Below are positions 19,318 through 29,294 of a DNA stretch of 64,000 bases, piece by piece. A model generated the notes under the pieces. The model was given only the letters and a program-made list of their open reading frames with translations. It was not told the origin of the DNA and did no database searches. The stretch covers positions 66,882 through 130,881 of the forward strand of contig VCMS01000233.1 of NCBI GenBank assembly GCA_022539475.1. The letters run 5' to 3'. The stretch is from Gracilaria domingensis (taxonomy: Eukaryota > Rhodophyta > Florideophyceae > Gracilariales > Gracilariaceae). Made by a program: the position numbers and the translations under genes. Position 1 is the stretch's first letter. Each line of letters begins with the position of its first letter.

Positions 19318-20777
19318 CTAACCAATCACCGTGATCTGCATTGTGTAGTCCCTATTCCTAACAATTTCTGAGCGCCTACAAATCAAGACATGGTCAGCAT
19401 TGGGACCGAACGCAAGATTGCTCGTCCCACCTCTGAACGACACATCAACATCCATGGTTTGTTCCAGCTTCTTTCCCATCATTTGCAAACTGATATCAAC
19501 ACATGTCATATATCCCGTGCCGTCTGTTCTGGCTTTTCTCGCATACAATCGCCATGGAATTGTATGCAGCTCAACATCCATTACCGTTGTCCATGTCTCA
19601 TTATTCATGTGGACTTCATTAAACTGCACGACTCCAGACCATCGTCTTGGAGCATTCGCCAACCGTTGTAGTGTTTCAAGTTGGTTCTGCATGCCACTGA
19701 TGGCTTCACGCATGCCTTCAGTCAACGCTTGCACCTTATCTTGCAGACTATCAAGCAAGTCAGTATTTTGAAAGCTACTTAGGCTTTCTCTGGCGCATCT
19801 TCTCATCTCAGTCCAATCTGGTACAGACCGCGCAACATTGACGAATGGGGCAGCTGGATCAACTACTATTATAGAACATAGATCGCTACGTCGTACATCT
19901 AGCATGCCTTTTGCCATGCACATATCGATGACTCCGCGATTGAAGTATCGGTCCCACCACAACATGGATTTGGGCATGCTATCGTCAGCCATGACGTCAG
20001 ACCCAGAGCCACATTGTGTCGCTGCGAGTGATAAGAAGCGACGAAAAATAATGCCGTAAAGCTCAGGCCCATGGGGCATGCATGGAGCACCTGTGAAAGC
20101 TTCTAGCATTAGTAGTTCTATCAGGTAGTCTCCAGGTGTGTCGGCTCTGGACATGAAGTCGCTAGTCGATCTCCATTTTTTTGCAACTCGCACCAGATCA
20201 TGGTACAGAGGAGCTTGGTTGGCGATAGTTTGCATACGCAAAATAGAACAACTAGTTTCGACGTGTACGTCACGAGCTAGCTGATGTCCCCGAGCGACGT
20301 CGGGTAAAACGCGAGAAGAGTCTTTCTCACTTGACCTTGGAGGAGGTAATAGCAGATCTTTTGGTCCCCGTACAACGTTCCCGCTGCATATACATACACT
20401 TCCATTCCATTCGCATTAAAAACAGCTGCGTAGCCACTCTCTTTGAGCTCTACAAACCGTTTATCCGCTTTCAGAGCCACCAGAATCGGTTTGAGGTGTG
20501 ATTCGAAATAGTCCTGCGGCCGAAAATCTTGCTGAATAGAGTAAATGTACACGACATTGTCGCCTTTCAACATTGTCTTCTTTCCAAATGATCCTCCGGG
20601 TCGAAGATCGTGAGACAGATCAGCAATTTTCAGCACATCCTCGACTTGTGAGATGATAGATTTGACCACCGCAGCCTCTTCTTGGCTTGGGCGGAGTGTG
20701 GTGAAGAGTTCTGCCCAGCTTAGTCCCCATGGTGTTTCGTTTGACGCATCTGGTTCTAGATGAAGATTGGACACCAT
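19318..20777 (-). pseudogene. OAS/DZF-like nucleotidyltransferase, frameshifted
   Basis: Two adjacent open frames on the - strand form one protein of about 480 residues. The first (20777 down to 20277) holds GGSFGKKTMLKGDNVVYIYS, the G-S plus KG-D block of the polymerase-beta-like fold as seen in 2'-5' oligoadenylate synthetases and in DZF proteins. It stops at TAG near 20278. The next frame is open through the junction (RDVHVETSCSILRMQ) and continues with LVRVAKKW and DYLIELLMLEAF, which match the C-terminal helical domain of OAS-type enzymes. One frameshift at about 20280 joins them; I see no splice sites there. The usual D-x-D pair is incomplete (DNV) and the third Asp position is Glu, so an active enzyme is doubtful. 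The final about 110 residues are beta-rich and unassigned. Confidence 0.5.
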
Positions 20778-21292
20778 GGAAACGGATAACACACTTCAAA
20801 GAACCTGTTACTCCACGGGCGTGTATAAGGCGCAACGGAGATAACGAATTGTTCGAGTCCCCAGCTTGCGCTGGTGTTTCGCCAAATGGCGCAACTGCTC
20901 CGAGTCCAAACGTTCAGCAGGTTTTTGTAAGCTGACATGTAATCTGACGCTATCTCTCAAGAGACGATATAGCGGGACGGACTTTGCGATTCCTCACTGT
21001 TATCATGAACAGACAAAGTTCCACTCGATGACATCTTAAGTACCGGTAACCGGTATTTCCTCCAGGGAGAGAGCACTTCAGCAATATCTGTGGCTACCTT
21101 CTTGCGTAATCAGAGGCTGCTTTCCCTGCAAATTCATAGAACGTCTGCAACAAAAGATCCCTTCGTTGTAGACGTTCTATATGATCTGAACGTCTTTCAT
21201 TCGGTAGTCACTTACAATGCATTCAGTCACGAACCAAATAATCTCTTGGAAGAACCCTCCTGTTTTCTGCTACCCGATTAAACAGTTCAAGA
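20778..21292. other. Flank with a LINE-derived inverted segment
   Basis: No intact gene. An imperfect inverted repeat (agaacgtctgcaac / gttgtagacgttct, one mismatch) spans about 21138-21183. The right part may belong to the retrotransposon remnant that follows. Confidence 0.4.
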
Positions 21293-22069
21293 ATGACAAT
21301 GCGTTGTGGGAAAACTGGACTGAATCATGAACTGCAGAGTACGAAGCATGGTAATGCAACGTCGTTAGCAGCAATGGCTTGGACGCTGACTCTGGATAGC
21401 CTGGTGATTCTCGAAAGCGATCATCAGGTTCACTTCACCTTTCGTACATTTATGTTCAAGAAGTATACATCCCAGCCTGCCCATGCCCAAAGATTGGCCG
21501 TTATACTCGACAAATTAGGCGCCTCGAACAAGGTGTACGTTAACTGGATTCCCAGTCACTGCGGCATTTGCGAAAACGAGCGAGTGGACAAACTGGCAAA
21601 GGAAGGTCTTCTACTGCCAATGACAGTACAGGTGAAAGTTCCAATAGATCTTCTTGACGCTAAGAGTCTTTTGTCAGTGAAACAAAAATCGCCGTCTTTG
21701 CTGCAGAACTGTCCAGATTTTCTAGATAACGAGCGCAAAGCGGAGGTGTTGCTTGCTCAGTTTTACACTGGACAAGTACCATCTTTGCACCCGGCTGCGT
21801 CATACCTAGAAAATAGGACATTGAGGTGCGCCTGTGGAACAAATGTCAACAAAGACTGCGAGCACTTCGTCTTGAGATGTCCGCTATCAAACGGCGCACG
21901 ACGCGACCTACTCAGCGGTCAGCCACGTGAAGCGAAATCATCTGTTCAAGAACTGATTAAGCATAACCTACAAAAATTCTTGGCCTTCCTAAACAGAGAA
22001 AGCTTTCTCTGAAAGCTTTACTGTAGTTTGGAATAGGAAACTACCGTCCAAGATAAAGAAGAAGAAGAA
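21293..22069 (+). mobile_element. Non-LTR retrotransposon 3' end (RNase H and zinc tail)
   Basis: A 239-residue open frame carries the end of a ribonuclease H domain, VNWIPSHCGICENERVDKLA, the characteristic helix and His loop of LINE-encoded RNase H, followed by a zinc-knuckle-like CACGTNVNKDCEHFVLRCP. Earlier acidic residues of the RNase H core are weak or displaced. After the stop the sequence ends with TAAAGAAGAAGAAGAA (about 22054-22069), a short simple-repeat tail typical of some non-LTR elements. No reverse transcriptase precedes it, so this is a 5'-truncated copy. It has the opposite orientation to the remnant at 16.6-17.3 kb. Confidence 0.75.
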
Positions 22070-22516
22070 TACACCCCAGTACACAAAATAGGAGAAACCG
22101 CAGACCTTACCATAATAGTTTTAACGAGAATCTCTCCACAATTCTATTCAACACAGGGAACCTCTCTTTCAAGGCCCTGTCATTCTTTTAATCGCGAAAA
22201 AGGAAACCGGCAAGGCAATCAATTCAACTTCTTTCATCTTGAGACGCTGGGTGAGCACCCTACCCACCATGTAATCATTATCCAGGTGACTATTCAAGAG
22301 ATTCATCTCTGAATCGTAATGCTATAAAAGCAGAAGTTTGACACACGAGTTCCAAAACTTTCTAGACTTCTTCTTCCCCAATCAACCTCATCATAAATTG
22401 TGTTAAAGAGGTTAACTCGTTGAATACAATGGATTACCATATACGTTTCATAATAACACGTAGACAAGCAAAGCCTGGTACTTCTTCTACCACACTTCAC
22501 CAAACGTGATACCATT
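22070..22516. other. Intergenic, boundary of the accessory region
   Basis: AT-rich, no gene. It separates the last retroelement fragment from the first of the continuous run of housekeeping genes. Confidence 0.45.
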
Positions 22517-24034
22517 TCAGTCAAAGAAATCTTCCAAGTCTGTTTCTTTGTCAACTATATTTTCGCCAAGCCAGTCAATGTTAAGCTGGGTCAGAATCAA
22601 GTTCTCAAACACTTCCGCGCTATCCACATCGCCAACAAGGGCTGCTCCTCGAACTCGGCCGTCTTTCACTACAACTCTCAGATAACCCTCTCCCTGTCTC
22701 TCATATTCTTTGAATCCGTTTCCCAGTTCTTGAGCGTTATATCGTCCAAGCAATACAACTCGCTTCCCAAAGAACTTCGTCGCATGTGCAAATACGTCAA
22801 ACTCGAGACCCTGGTAAGCTTCACCGTAACCGAGTCTTGCGGCCATGTTTTGCGCCGCGACACGTCCTGCTGTCAACGCTTGGCTCCATAGACGCAATTG
22901 GAACCAATCTGAGCCGTCGGTGGGACGCACACAAGAGCAATCTCCAGCAGCAAATACACCAGACATACTACTTTCCATTATTCCAGCTCTGACAACCACT
23001 CCCCCGTCTATGCCCTCTTGAGGAAGCTCTAGTTCAATAGGGCCATCTTTCAACCATTCAATGTTCGCTGTGACCCCTGTAGCGACAATTATAAGATCAC
23101 AGCGAAGAAAGTCTCCATTCGAAAGCTGTGCAATGACTGGCCATTCCTGTTTCATGTCTTTGTGCAACTGTACAACTTCGCAGCCCTCAAGAATCTGAAG
23201 TTTCTTTTCATGTCTGCCATGAAGAAAAGGAATTGGATTCTGAGGATTGTGTAAAACCCTGGTCTTATCGTAAACAATTGGACCCTCCCGTAGTCTTAAC
23301 CACTGCGGTCCAACAGCCGCCGCTGTCGAAGAACCGATGGAATTGTCTCTCGCCTTACTACCTCCAACACTTGTGTGCCTTTCGTGATACGCCTGACGGG
23401 CAGTCCTCAATGCATTCAGTTCCTTCACATTGTCTGTACGAGAAGACTCGTCTATGTCAAAAACGCCCGAAAGTGCGTCGGCTGCGCGTTTATCGAAGAA
23501 GGAACCGCCAATGTGGTTTCTAGCCAGCCAAACAACATGACAACCTGATATTTCGTGAACAAGCTCCATTGCGATACTGCCGGCACCGATAACCAAAATT
23601 GTGCGAGCTCCCGACAGAGCACCGGCCAGTTGCTGTACTGAATGAGTATCGCGCAGTGTCAGAACGAAATCGCGGAATTCGGAAACCTGAAGGGGGGGTG
23701 GGATGAAAGGAGAAGCGCCGGTTGCAATGCAACAGACAGAATATGGTTGGGACAACCCGTTCTCTGTGGCCACGAGCCCCGCGACCAACTTCGTGGCTCG
23801 TGCCTGAACTAAGGTGATGTTTCTTTGTTCGCACCATTCTCGGGATTGCTCAGTTTGTACACTGACGTCAGTGACTAGATTGGAGACTGCAATGGGATTT
23901 GAGGATATCTTCAGGGTGGATTGAGCCTCAATCAGCACAATGGGGAGTTGCGGCACAAGTGAAGACAAATGCAATGCGCATGTGGTCCCTGCTATCCCGC
24001 CACCGATCACAACGGCAGGCTTTCCACTCTGCAT
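22517..24034 (-). CDS. PYROXD1: PYROXD1 FAD/NAD(P)-dependent oxidoreductase
   Basis: 505 residues, single exon. FAD-binding VIGGGIAG motif at residues 9-16, a second nucleotide-binding segment VIGAGSIAMELVHEI (about 153-167), and an FAD-binding VFAAGDCSCV (about 364-373). Family-specific blocks are strongly conserved: GCHVVW followed by GGSFFDKRAAD, DWFQLRLWSQA, FDVFAHATKFF and the C-terminal end LEDFFD. PYROXD1 lacks the redox-active Cys pair of related reductases; in animals it is known to keep the tRNA ligase RTCB active under oxidising conditions. Start ATG as expected, eight residues before the FAD motif. It diverges from the next gene. Confidence 0.9.
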   Translation of the reverse strand: MQSGKPAVVIGGGIAGTTCALHLSSLVPQLPIVLIEAQSTLKISSNPIAVSNLVTDVSVQTEQSREWCEQRNITLVQARATKLVAGLVATENGLSQPYSVCCIATGASPFIPPPLQVSEFRDFVLTLRDTHSVQQLAGALSGARTILVIGAGSIAMELVHEISGCHVVWLARNHIGGSFFDKRAADALSGVFDIDESSRTDNVKELNALRTARQAYHERHTSVGGSKARDNSIGSSTAAAVGPQWLRLREGPIVYDKTRVLHNPQNPIPFLHGRHEKKLQILEGCEVVQLHKDMKQEWPVIAQLSNGDFLRCDLIIVATGVTANIEWLKDGPIELELPQEGIDGGVVVRAGIMESSMSGVFAAGDCSCVRPTDGSDWFQLRLWSQALTAGRVAAQNMAARLGYGEAYQGLEFDVFAHATKFFGKRVVLLGRYNAQELGNGFKEYERQGEGYLRVVVKDGRVRGAALVGDVDSAEVFENLILTQLNIDWLGENIVDKETDLEDFFD

Positions 24035-24632
24035 CCGTAAATTCAGTCAGACCTTTGCGTACCGAAAGTTAAACAAAGGTAGCGATTCAAACAGTACAAT
24101 CAGGCAGTTGCCCTCCTCTACTGTGATATTTATCTTCCGGTACTTTGGAAGGAGCATCCAGTAACCGCGGTTCTCAAGTAAACAAGTAAACAAACACAAC
24201 CTGCCATTTCACACCTTCAACGGACTGACGAGTGCATTTCCCTACTTCGATAATGAAGAATGCAATTCCTGTCTTTCATCGACCGTGAATCCAAGTTCCC
24301 GATCCGTGCTGCTTGATGGCACCTGAAGTTTATGAGAGCACTACGCGCACGGTTTGTGTAGTTGTGATTCTTGTGTTCCAATTGCTTCGGCAACACCCTG
24401 TTGTCATCGAAGATGATCTTGTCCCCAGAGGCCCTACGGATCAAAGGAAGCGAGTTAATACACTTGTGCAATGTGTCAAAATAAAAAAGCCGTCGACGTC
24501 TTGGCATCCGACGCATCCACGCTGGGAATGGGAACAAGCTACCTTGGTACGACGGTATCGCAGGTATGCAATACGAAATTGCATGCCACCGTTCCCCTCA
24601 GAGCATACGGTACTCAATCAAGTGCTGCAGGA
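24035..24632. other. Divergent promoter region
   Basis: Shared 5' region of PYROXD1 (-) and the TPR gene (+). The + frame is open back to 24471 but the extension is not conserved-looking, so I place the start at 24633. Confidence 0.4.
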
Positions 24633-25715
24633 ATGTCACCAGCTCCACGAAACATGCGTCATTCGAGACGTTCAAAGTCAAAATCTATCAAGCGAACCAA
24701 GCAAAAAGCATTGAAGCTAGCCAACGCAGTGTCTGTTGATGAGCTCCTTAAAGATGCAAAAGCCTATGAGACCGCGGGACAGATGCAGGACGCAGTTTCC
24801 AAGTTAGAACAAGCTGTATCATTGAAGCCGGATGATTCCGAAATTTACGAGGAATTGGCGTCTCTTTATCTACAACTAACGAGATCAGATGATGCGTTGC
24901 AAGCTTTCCGCATGGCTATAAAGCTCAAGCCTAACGAAGGATTTGAGAAGTATACGTATCTAGCGCAACTTTTGGGAAATACCGAGGAAGCAGTGGTGAG
25001 TACTCGGAAAGGAATCGAATTGATAAAGATGGAGATTATGAGCATTGACAAGTCTGAGAAGGCTCGACTTCAAGAGTTGCGAGAGTTTCAAGCAAGTGCG
25101 CATTGCGCGGTGGCTGAAATATTTCTTGGAGTAATTGAAGAACGTAATGACCCTGCTTTGGCTAAGAAACTAGACGTTGAAGTAGAGAAGGAGATCATGG
25201 AAGCTTTGGCCTTAAGTGTCGAGGGCAGTGCTTCGGAACAAGAATCATTAATAGCTCTTGCAAACTTGCGTTTAAGTCAGGGTCGCACCGTAGATGCGAA
25301 GGAGGCTATGGTACGTGTCTTGGCCAACATGTCGTATGGACTTCAGCTGCTTGAACAGGATGACATATCAGATGCATTGATTGTCTCAGCTATGGAGAAA
25401 CTGCCACCCATGGAGATTCGAATAGCTGTCGGGAAACAGCTCATGGAAGTTGACTTATGGGCTGAAGCTGAGGCAGTTCTTTCCTCAGTCATGTATGAGT
25501 GTGACTTCAATGTTGAAGTTTGGTACCTAATCGCTGTAACTCACTGGAAACGAAGACAGGTTTCAGCAGCCCGGGAGTGTCTAGAGCAGACACGCGCGAT
25601 TTTGCAACGGCCAGACGGATATGACGGCGAACTTGAAGAGGTGATGATTGATAAACTATACGAGGAGTTAGAAAAGATTAGTAATGATCCCAGTGAAGAC
25701 GTTCCAGTACAATAA
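24633..25715 (+). CDS. ACL4: TPR assembly chaperone of ribosomal protein uL4 (ACL4-like)
   Basis: 360 residues from MSPAPRNMRHSRR. A basic N-terminal stretch (about 8-25), two tetratricopeptide repeats at about 35-105 (AGQMQDAVSKLEQAVSLKPDD, SDDALQAFRMAIKLKPNE), and further helical repeats to the end, with an acidic C-terminus. This plan and the spacing agree with ACL4, which protects newly made ribosomal protein uL4 (RPL4) until it joins the pre-60S particle. Another general TPR protein is possible, as the family is defined mostly by its repeats. A second in-frame ATG lies at 24654. Confidence 0.7.
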   Translation: MSPAPRNMRHSRRSKSKSIKRTKQKALKLANAVSVDELLKDAKAYETAGQMQDAVSKLEQAVSLKPDDSEIYEELASLYLQLTRSDDALQAFRMAIKLKPNEGFEKYTYLAQLLGNTEEAVVSTRKGIELIKMEIMSIDKSEKARLQELREFQASAHCAVAEIFLGVIEERNDPALAKKLDVEVEKEIMEALALSVEGSASEQESLIALANLRLSQGRTVDAKEAMVRVLANMSYGLQLLEQDDISDALIVSAMEKLPPMEIRIAVGKQLMEVDLWAEAEAVLSSVMYECDFNVEVWYLIAVTHWKRRQVSAARECLEQTRAILQRPDGYDGELEEVMIDKLYEELEKISNDPSEDVPVQ

Positions 25716-25764
25716 CAGTTCAAAGAGCATGTCTATCATATGTTACGATGCTGTGAAGTTATGC

Positions 25765-26901
25765 TTATTTTCTCACAACCTTTCTCATACGGGCGTTGAG
25801 TTCCTTCTTTCGCTTCTTCTCTTCATACTTGATCTGCTTTTCACGCGACATTTTGCCTACCGCCTCCTCTTCCTCCTTTTTCTTTGCCAGTCGACGAGCA
25901 GCTGCCTCTTCAGCTCTAGCCTTTTGAATTTTCTTTTCTTGTTGTTGTTGAGCTTTTCTGCGCAACTCTGTCGCTTTCTTGCGTGCTGAGGCTGAGATCT
26001 TGGTTTGCGCTACTGTATCAAGACAATGAATTGCAATCTGAGACATGTCTTCGAGTACTTGTGGGAGATGTTTTTGCTGCCACGGTAGAACGAATTCAAT
26101 GCGGATCAGCCGCTTAGAAGCGCTACACTGAGAATCCCATTTTGCACCGCTTTCCGTCACATGAATAGAAACTAAATTCTTGGATTGGCGGGCGATGACA
26201 GTGCGAATTCTTTCTGGCATGAGATATGTTACAATATCACTGTGTTCAGTCATTGTAACGAGCTCTCCTGGAAGACCGCTTACATCCATTACCTCTCCGG
26301 CATATCGCTCTACCGATTTCATAGCTTCTCCTTCTTGGATCTCCCTCAACCGGGAGAGTTCTTTCCGTTTCACGATGAACAGCGTTAATGGGTCCATCGA
26401 CACATCGTTTGTAATAGGCATATAAAACACTATGCGGTCCCGCTGCGGAGTTGTCATGAAGCTAGAGGTATACGAGAATAAATCCATGCGCTTTGCCAAA
26501 TCCATGAATACAGTAAGACCAGATGTATGTCGCCTACCCGTTGCGTGGTACCAGTAAAAAGACGGCCCATCCTTGAGAAGCGTCTTTCCTTCCTCTGTGC
26601 CATACTTAACAAACTGTTGATCCAGGATCTCACGCAGATTGCTCGCCACCTTACGAGCAAGATTCAAATTAATGTAGCTTCCATACAGGAAACCAATGAC
26701 ATAGGCAACGACAAGAGAGGCTACAAAGAGCTCGAAGTAAAATAATGTCTGAGGGTCGGCAACCAAGGCGGATATGAACGCTTGAACATCGGACTTCTCC
26801 TGAGCCTCAGATGCTTCAACAGTAACGGTTGAGCACAGTAAATAGACGAGTGCCACCATTACTTGCCAGCACAGTTTAGCATCTTTCGTAAGCAATTTCA
26901 T
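25765..26901 (-). CDS. CCDC47: CCDC47 homologue, ER PAT-complex subunit
   Basis: 378 residues from the ATG MKLLTKD. Signal-like hydrophobic N-terminus at 11-28, one membrane span at about 53-75, a conserved cytosolic domain (YWYHATGRRHTSGL, MDLFSYTSSFMTTP, DRIVFYMPI) and a long basic coiled coil at the end (about 305-378, REKQIKYEEKKRKKEL). CCDC47 is an ER protein that pairs with Asterix in the PAT complex and helps multipass membrane proteins fold next to the Sec61 translocon; it binds ribosomes through its basic tail. Convergent with ACL4-like, 3' ends 50 bp apart. Confidence 0.85.
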   Translation of the reverse strand: MKLLTKDAKLCWQVMVALVYLLCSTVTVEASEAQEKSDVQAFISALVADPQTLFYFELFVASLVVAYVIGFLYGSYINLNLARKVASNLREILDQQFVKYGTEEGKTLLKDGPSFYWYHATGRRHTSGLTVFMDLAKRMDLFSYTSSFMTTPQRDRIVFYMPITNDVSMDPLTLFIVKRKELSRLREIQEGEAMKSVERYAGEVMDVSGLPGELVTMTEHSDIVTYLMPERIRTVIARQSKNLVSIHVTESGAKWDSQCSASKRLIRIEFVLPWQQKHLPQVLEDMSQIAIHCLDTVAQTKISASARKKATELRRKAQQQQEKKIQKARAEEAAARRLAKKKEEEEAVGKMSREKQIKYEEKKRKKELNARMRKVVRK

Positions 26902-27983
26902 ATTGAGCTTCACACGGCTCGAAGCCTTAAGCTATCCAGAAGCGAAGAAGATTGGAAGCCTGTTGACAGGTATAGTGAAAGAGACCACGCCAACCTGCTC
27001 AACGAAAAAGATGGAGCGGCAGAGAATTCGCGCTATATCACTCTTTGGACCCTCTCTGGCAAGAACTGCCAAGGGTTACTGAAGATTAGAATCAGAGGGT
27101 TGAAACTGCTTTGTGCAGCGTTGCGCCTGCGTTGTAGAAAGAACGGAACTATTCTGAGGTCACAGGAGTGACCAAGGCGTGGCTTTGCCAAGGGTGGTAC
27201 GACATCGATTACGATTTTGAGAAATGCCACGATGCCACAGAAATAGTTGCCTGGAAATTCGATTCTTCAACTCTATGATGCAAAGGAAGGGTTTTTTGAA
27301 GGACTCTTCGGGCATGCATACACGCGCTTCTGGATGGGCTTTGCTCGTTGGTTTGCCATGTTAAGGCAAGCAATACTGAACGTTTTGATCGTAAGAGTAA
27401 ATTAGGCAAACGCTTATGTTCATCTCGGGCCATCACTCATGAGTTCGTATCCGTTTGCACCATAACGTTGCACGCCACTCGAGGATAGGGCGAAGAGCAA
27501 TGAACCAACCACAGCTAAGGCCTCTTCGAGATGTGCGTGTCTCAAGACCATTGACTTCGTGAGCGTAATTTTAAGCCTATATACAAATTATGGACACGCC
27601 CTCATTTACAAGAACGAAGTCTTTCTGATATGAAGCCTGTTGTTTGGAAAATGCATCGAACGGTCGTGAAGGATATCTGTAGTACTCCTAGCACAAAAGC
27701 TCGCGAACAAAATAAACCTGCTACTAGTATCACTATACGGCAAAAAACAGTCATCTTTGGAAGAAACGTTTCACTAGTTGACTCAAAGCAAGAGTGGGGC
27801 GGTGTAAACCGCGTAAAGCCTGAACCTGATCGGCACAGCTGCGCTCGGGACAGATCATTTCTGACTGTATAAGGTGCAAAGCGCACGTCGGCGAGCATAA
27901 ACTTCTTCCAGACGCACCACACCAATGAGAATATACGACGTGATATTTGAAGCAAACACCAGTGCAAGAAAAGCAAAAGTGTG
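26902..27983. other. Intergenic, no gene seen
   Basis: Upstream of the CCDC47 gene and downstream of the RING-H2 gene. Frames on both strands are short and unlike known proteins. No RNA gene recognised. Confidence 0.4.
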
Positions 27984-28484
27984 TTACCTCCTGTCCGTTG
28001 CAGAGCGAGCAAAGCGTCGCTGATGCCGTTGTACAGGGCGTGAAACTAGACTAAGACGGCGTTCTAACAAGAGCCACGACAAGTCGTGGTTGGCCATTCC
28101 AAGCGGAGAATCGCGGTCACGTGCCATTGCAAGCGGTGCCTGCGAGAGCTTTGCGTTGCAGAGAGGGCATCTGGGGTATCTAGTGAGCCATTTTGCGACG
28201 CAGTGCGGATGCCAAGAAGCATGTTTGCAAGGTAGTCTTGTACGACTTGTGCCGGCGGGTATATCATCCATACATATAAGACATTGATGATCTTGCGAGG
28301 CCTTAGACGCTCGCAGATCAGAAGAGAATTCGAAAAAGTCGACAGAAGATGCGTCGGAAGCTTGTTCGGAAGTGGCTATCGGCGGTTGTCGAGGAGCATC
28401 ATTGAGAAACAGAAAGGGGTTGCGCGCGGGCTTTCTCCGTCGCAAAAAGCGAAGTCGTTGGAGCAATAGGCCGTCTCGCATCAT
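27984..28484 (-). CDS. RING-H2 finger protein, putative ubiquitin ligase
   Basis: 166 residues from the ATG at 28484. The only domain is a RING-H2 finger at about residues 66-107: CLICMD, then LPCKHASWHPHCVAKWL and CPLC. Between the first zinc-binding His and the next there is one residue more than in most RING-H2 fingers (HASWH in place of HxFH), yet all eight ligands seem to be present. No membrane span. The product probably acts as a ubiquitin ligase; the partner is not known. GC-rich divergent region to the kinase gene on its upstream side. Confidence 0.65.
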   Translation of the reverse strand: MMRDGLLLQRLRFLRRRKPARNPFLFLNDAPRQPPIATSEQASDASSVDFFEFSSDLRASKASQDHQCLICMDDIPAGTSRTRLPCKHASWHPHCVAKWLTRYPRCPLCNAKLSQAPLAMARDRDSPLGMANHDLSWLLLERRLSLVSRPVQRHQRRFARSATDRR

Positions 28485-29294
28485 CGAACGCACTGTCTGA
28501 GAGTAGGCTTCAAATCGTGTGTGATGGGGGAACGTCCCTGAAAAAGACGGGTAGGGGTTGGGGGCTGGAGGCGCGTGCGTGAAGGCGGTAGAGGGCGCAC
28601 TGGTGGTCTGAGGAGGGCTCGCCCGGCACGGCGGTGGTCGATAGTCACCTTTACGGTAGAGGCTTTACCGTTCGGCCTGACAGATTGCGTGACCGGTCGC
28701 TGTCGCGAATTTGGCGGCCCCCTAGTGGCTGCGCTGCACTGAAAGTGCATCCTCAAATCTCGTGTGTGCACTCCCCCCTTCTTACATCAACGCGCCGTTG
28801 TATCAATCACCTTGGCCACGTTGCGTGTCACCGGAGCGCCGAGCGCGTAGGGCGGTTTGTCCCCCTCGCGCGCGCGACTTTGACCAACTCACACGCGACT
28901 CTAGGTTCGATACTTCTTTGCCGTTGTACCTTCGTCAACCGCCCTTATCAACTGCGAATGGGAAAGGCGGTCGGTATCAATTTGCACTCCCTGCTCTTCA
29001 GGTCTTGCACTTCATCTTCGCCCAGCTAACTGCCCCCTTCACTTTGATTTGGCAGCGGCTGCATCCAGCCGAACCCCCCTTGTTACACTGCATCTGTTCT
29101 TGTTTCTCGTTGCACGGCCGTGTGCATCAACTGACTGTTGTCGTCCTGAGTGCTCTAGGCCCGACGGTGTTGTATTCTTGCATTGGCGAACCAGTCTCTG
29201 GACAGGAAACACCGCTGCGTTCGGAAACCCTGCGTACAAGTGAAAGCCCGTGAGCGATTTTCATGAGGTGTTGATACCGTAGAATGCGACCAAC
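28485..29294. promoter_or_regulatory. GC-rich divergent promoter region
   Basis: Bidirectional 5' region of the RING-H2 gene (-) and the protein kinase (+). GC- and CpG-rich between about 28550 and 28900, with several long but meaningless open frames produced by composition. No TATA box stands out. Confidence 0.4.
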
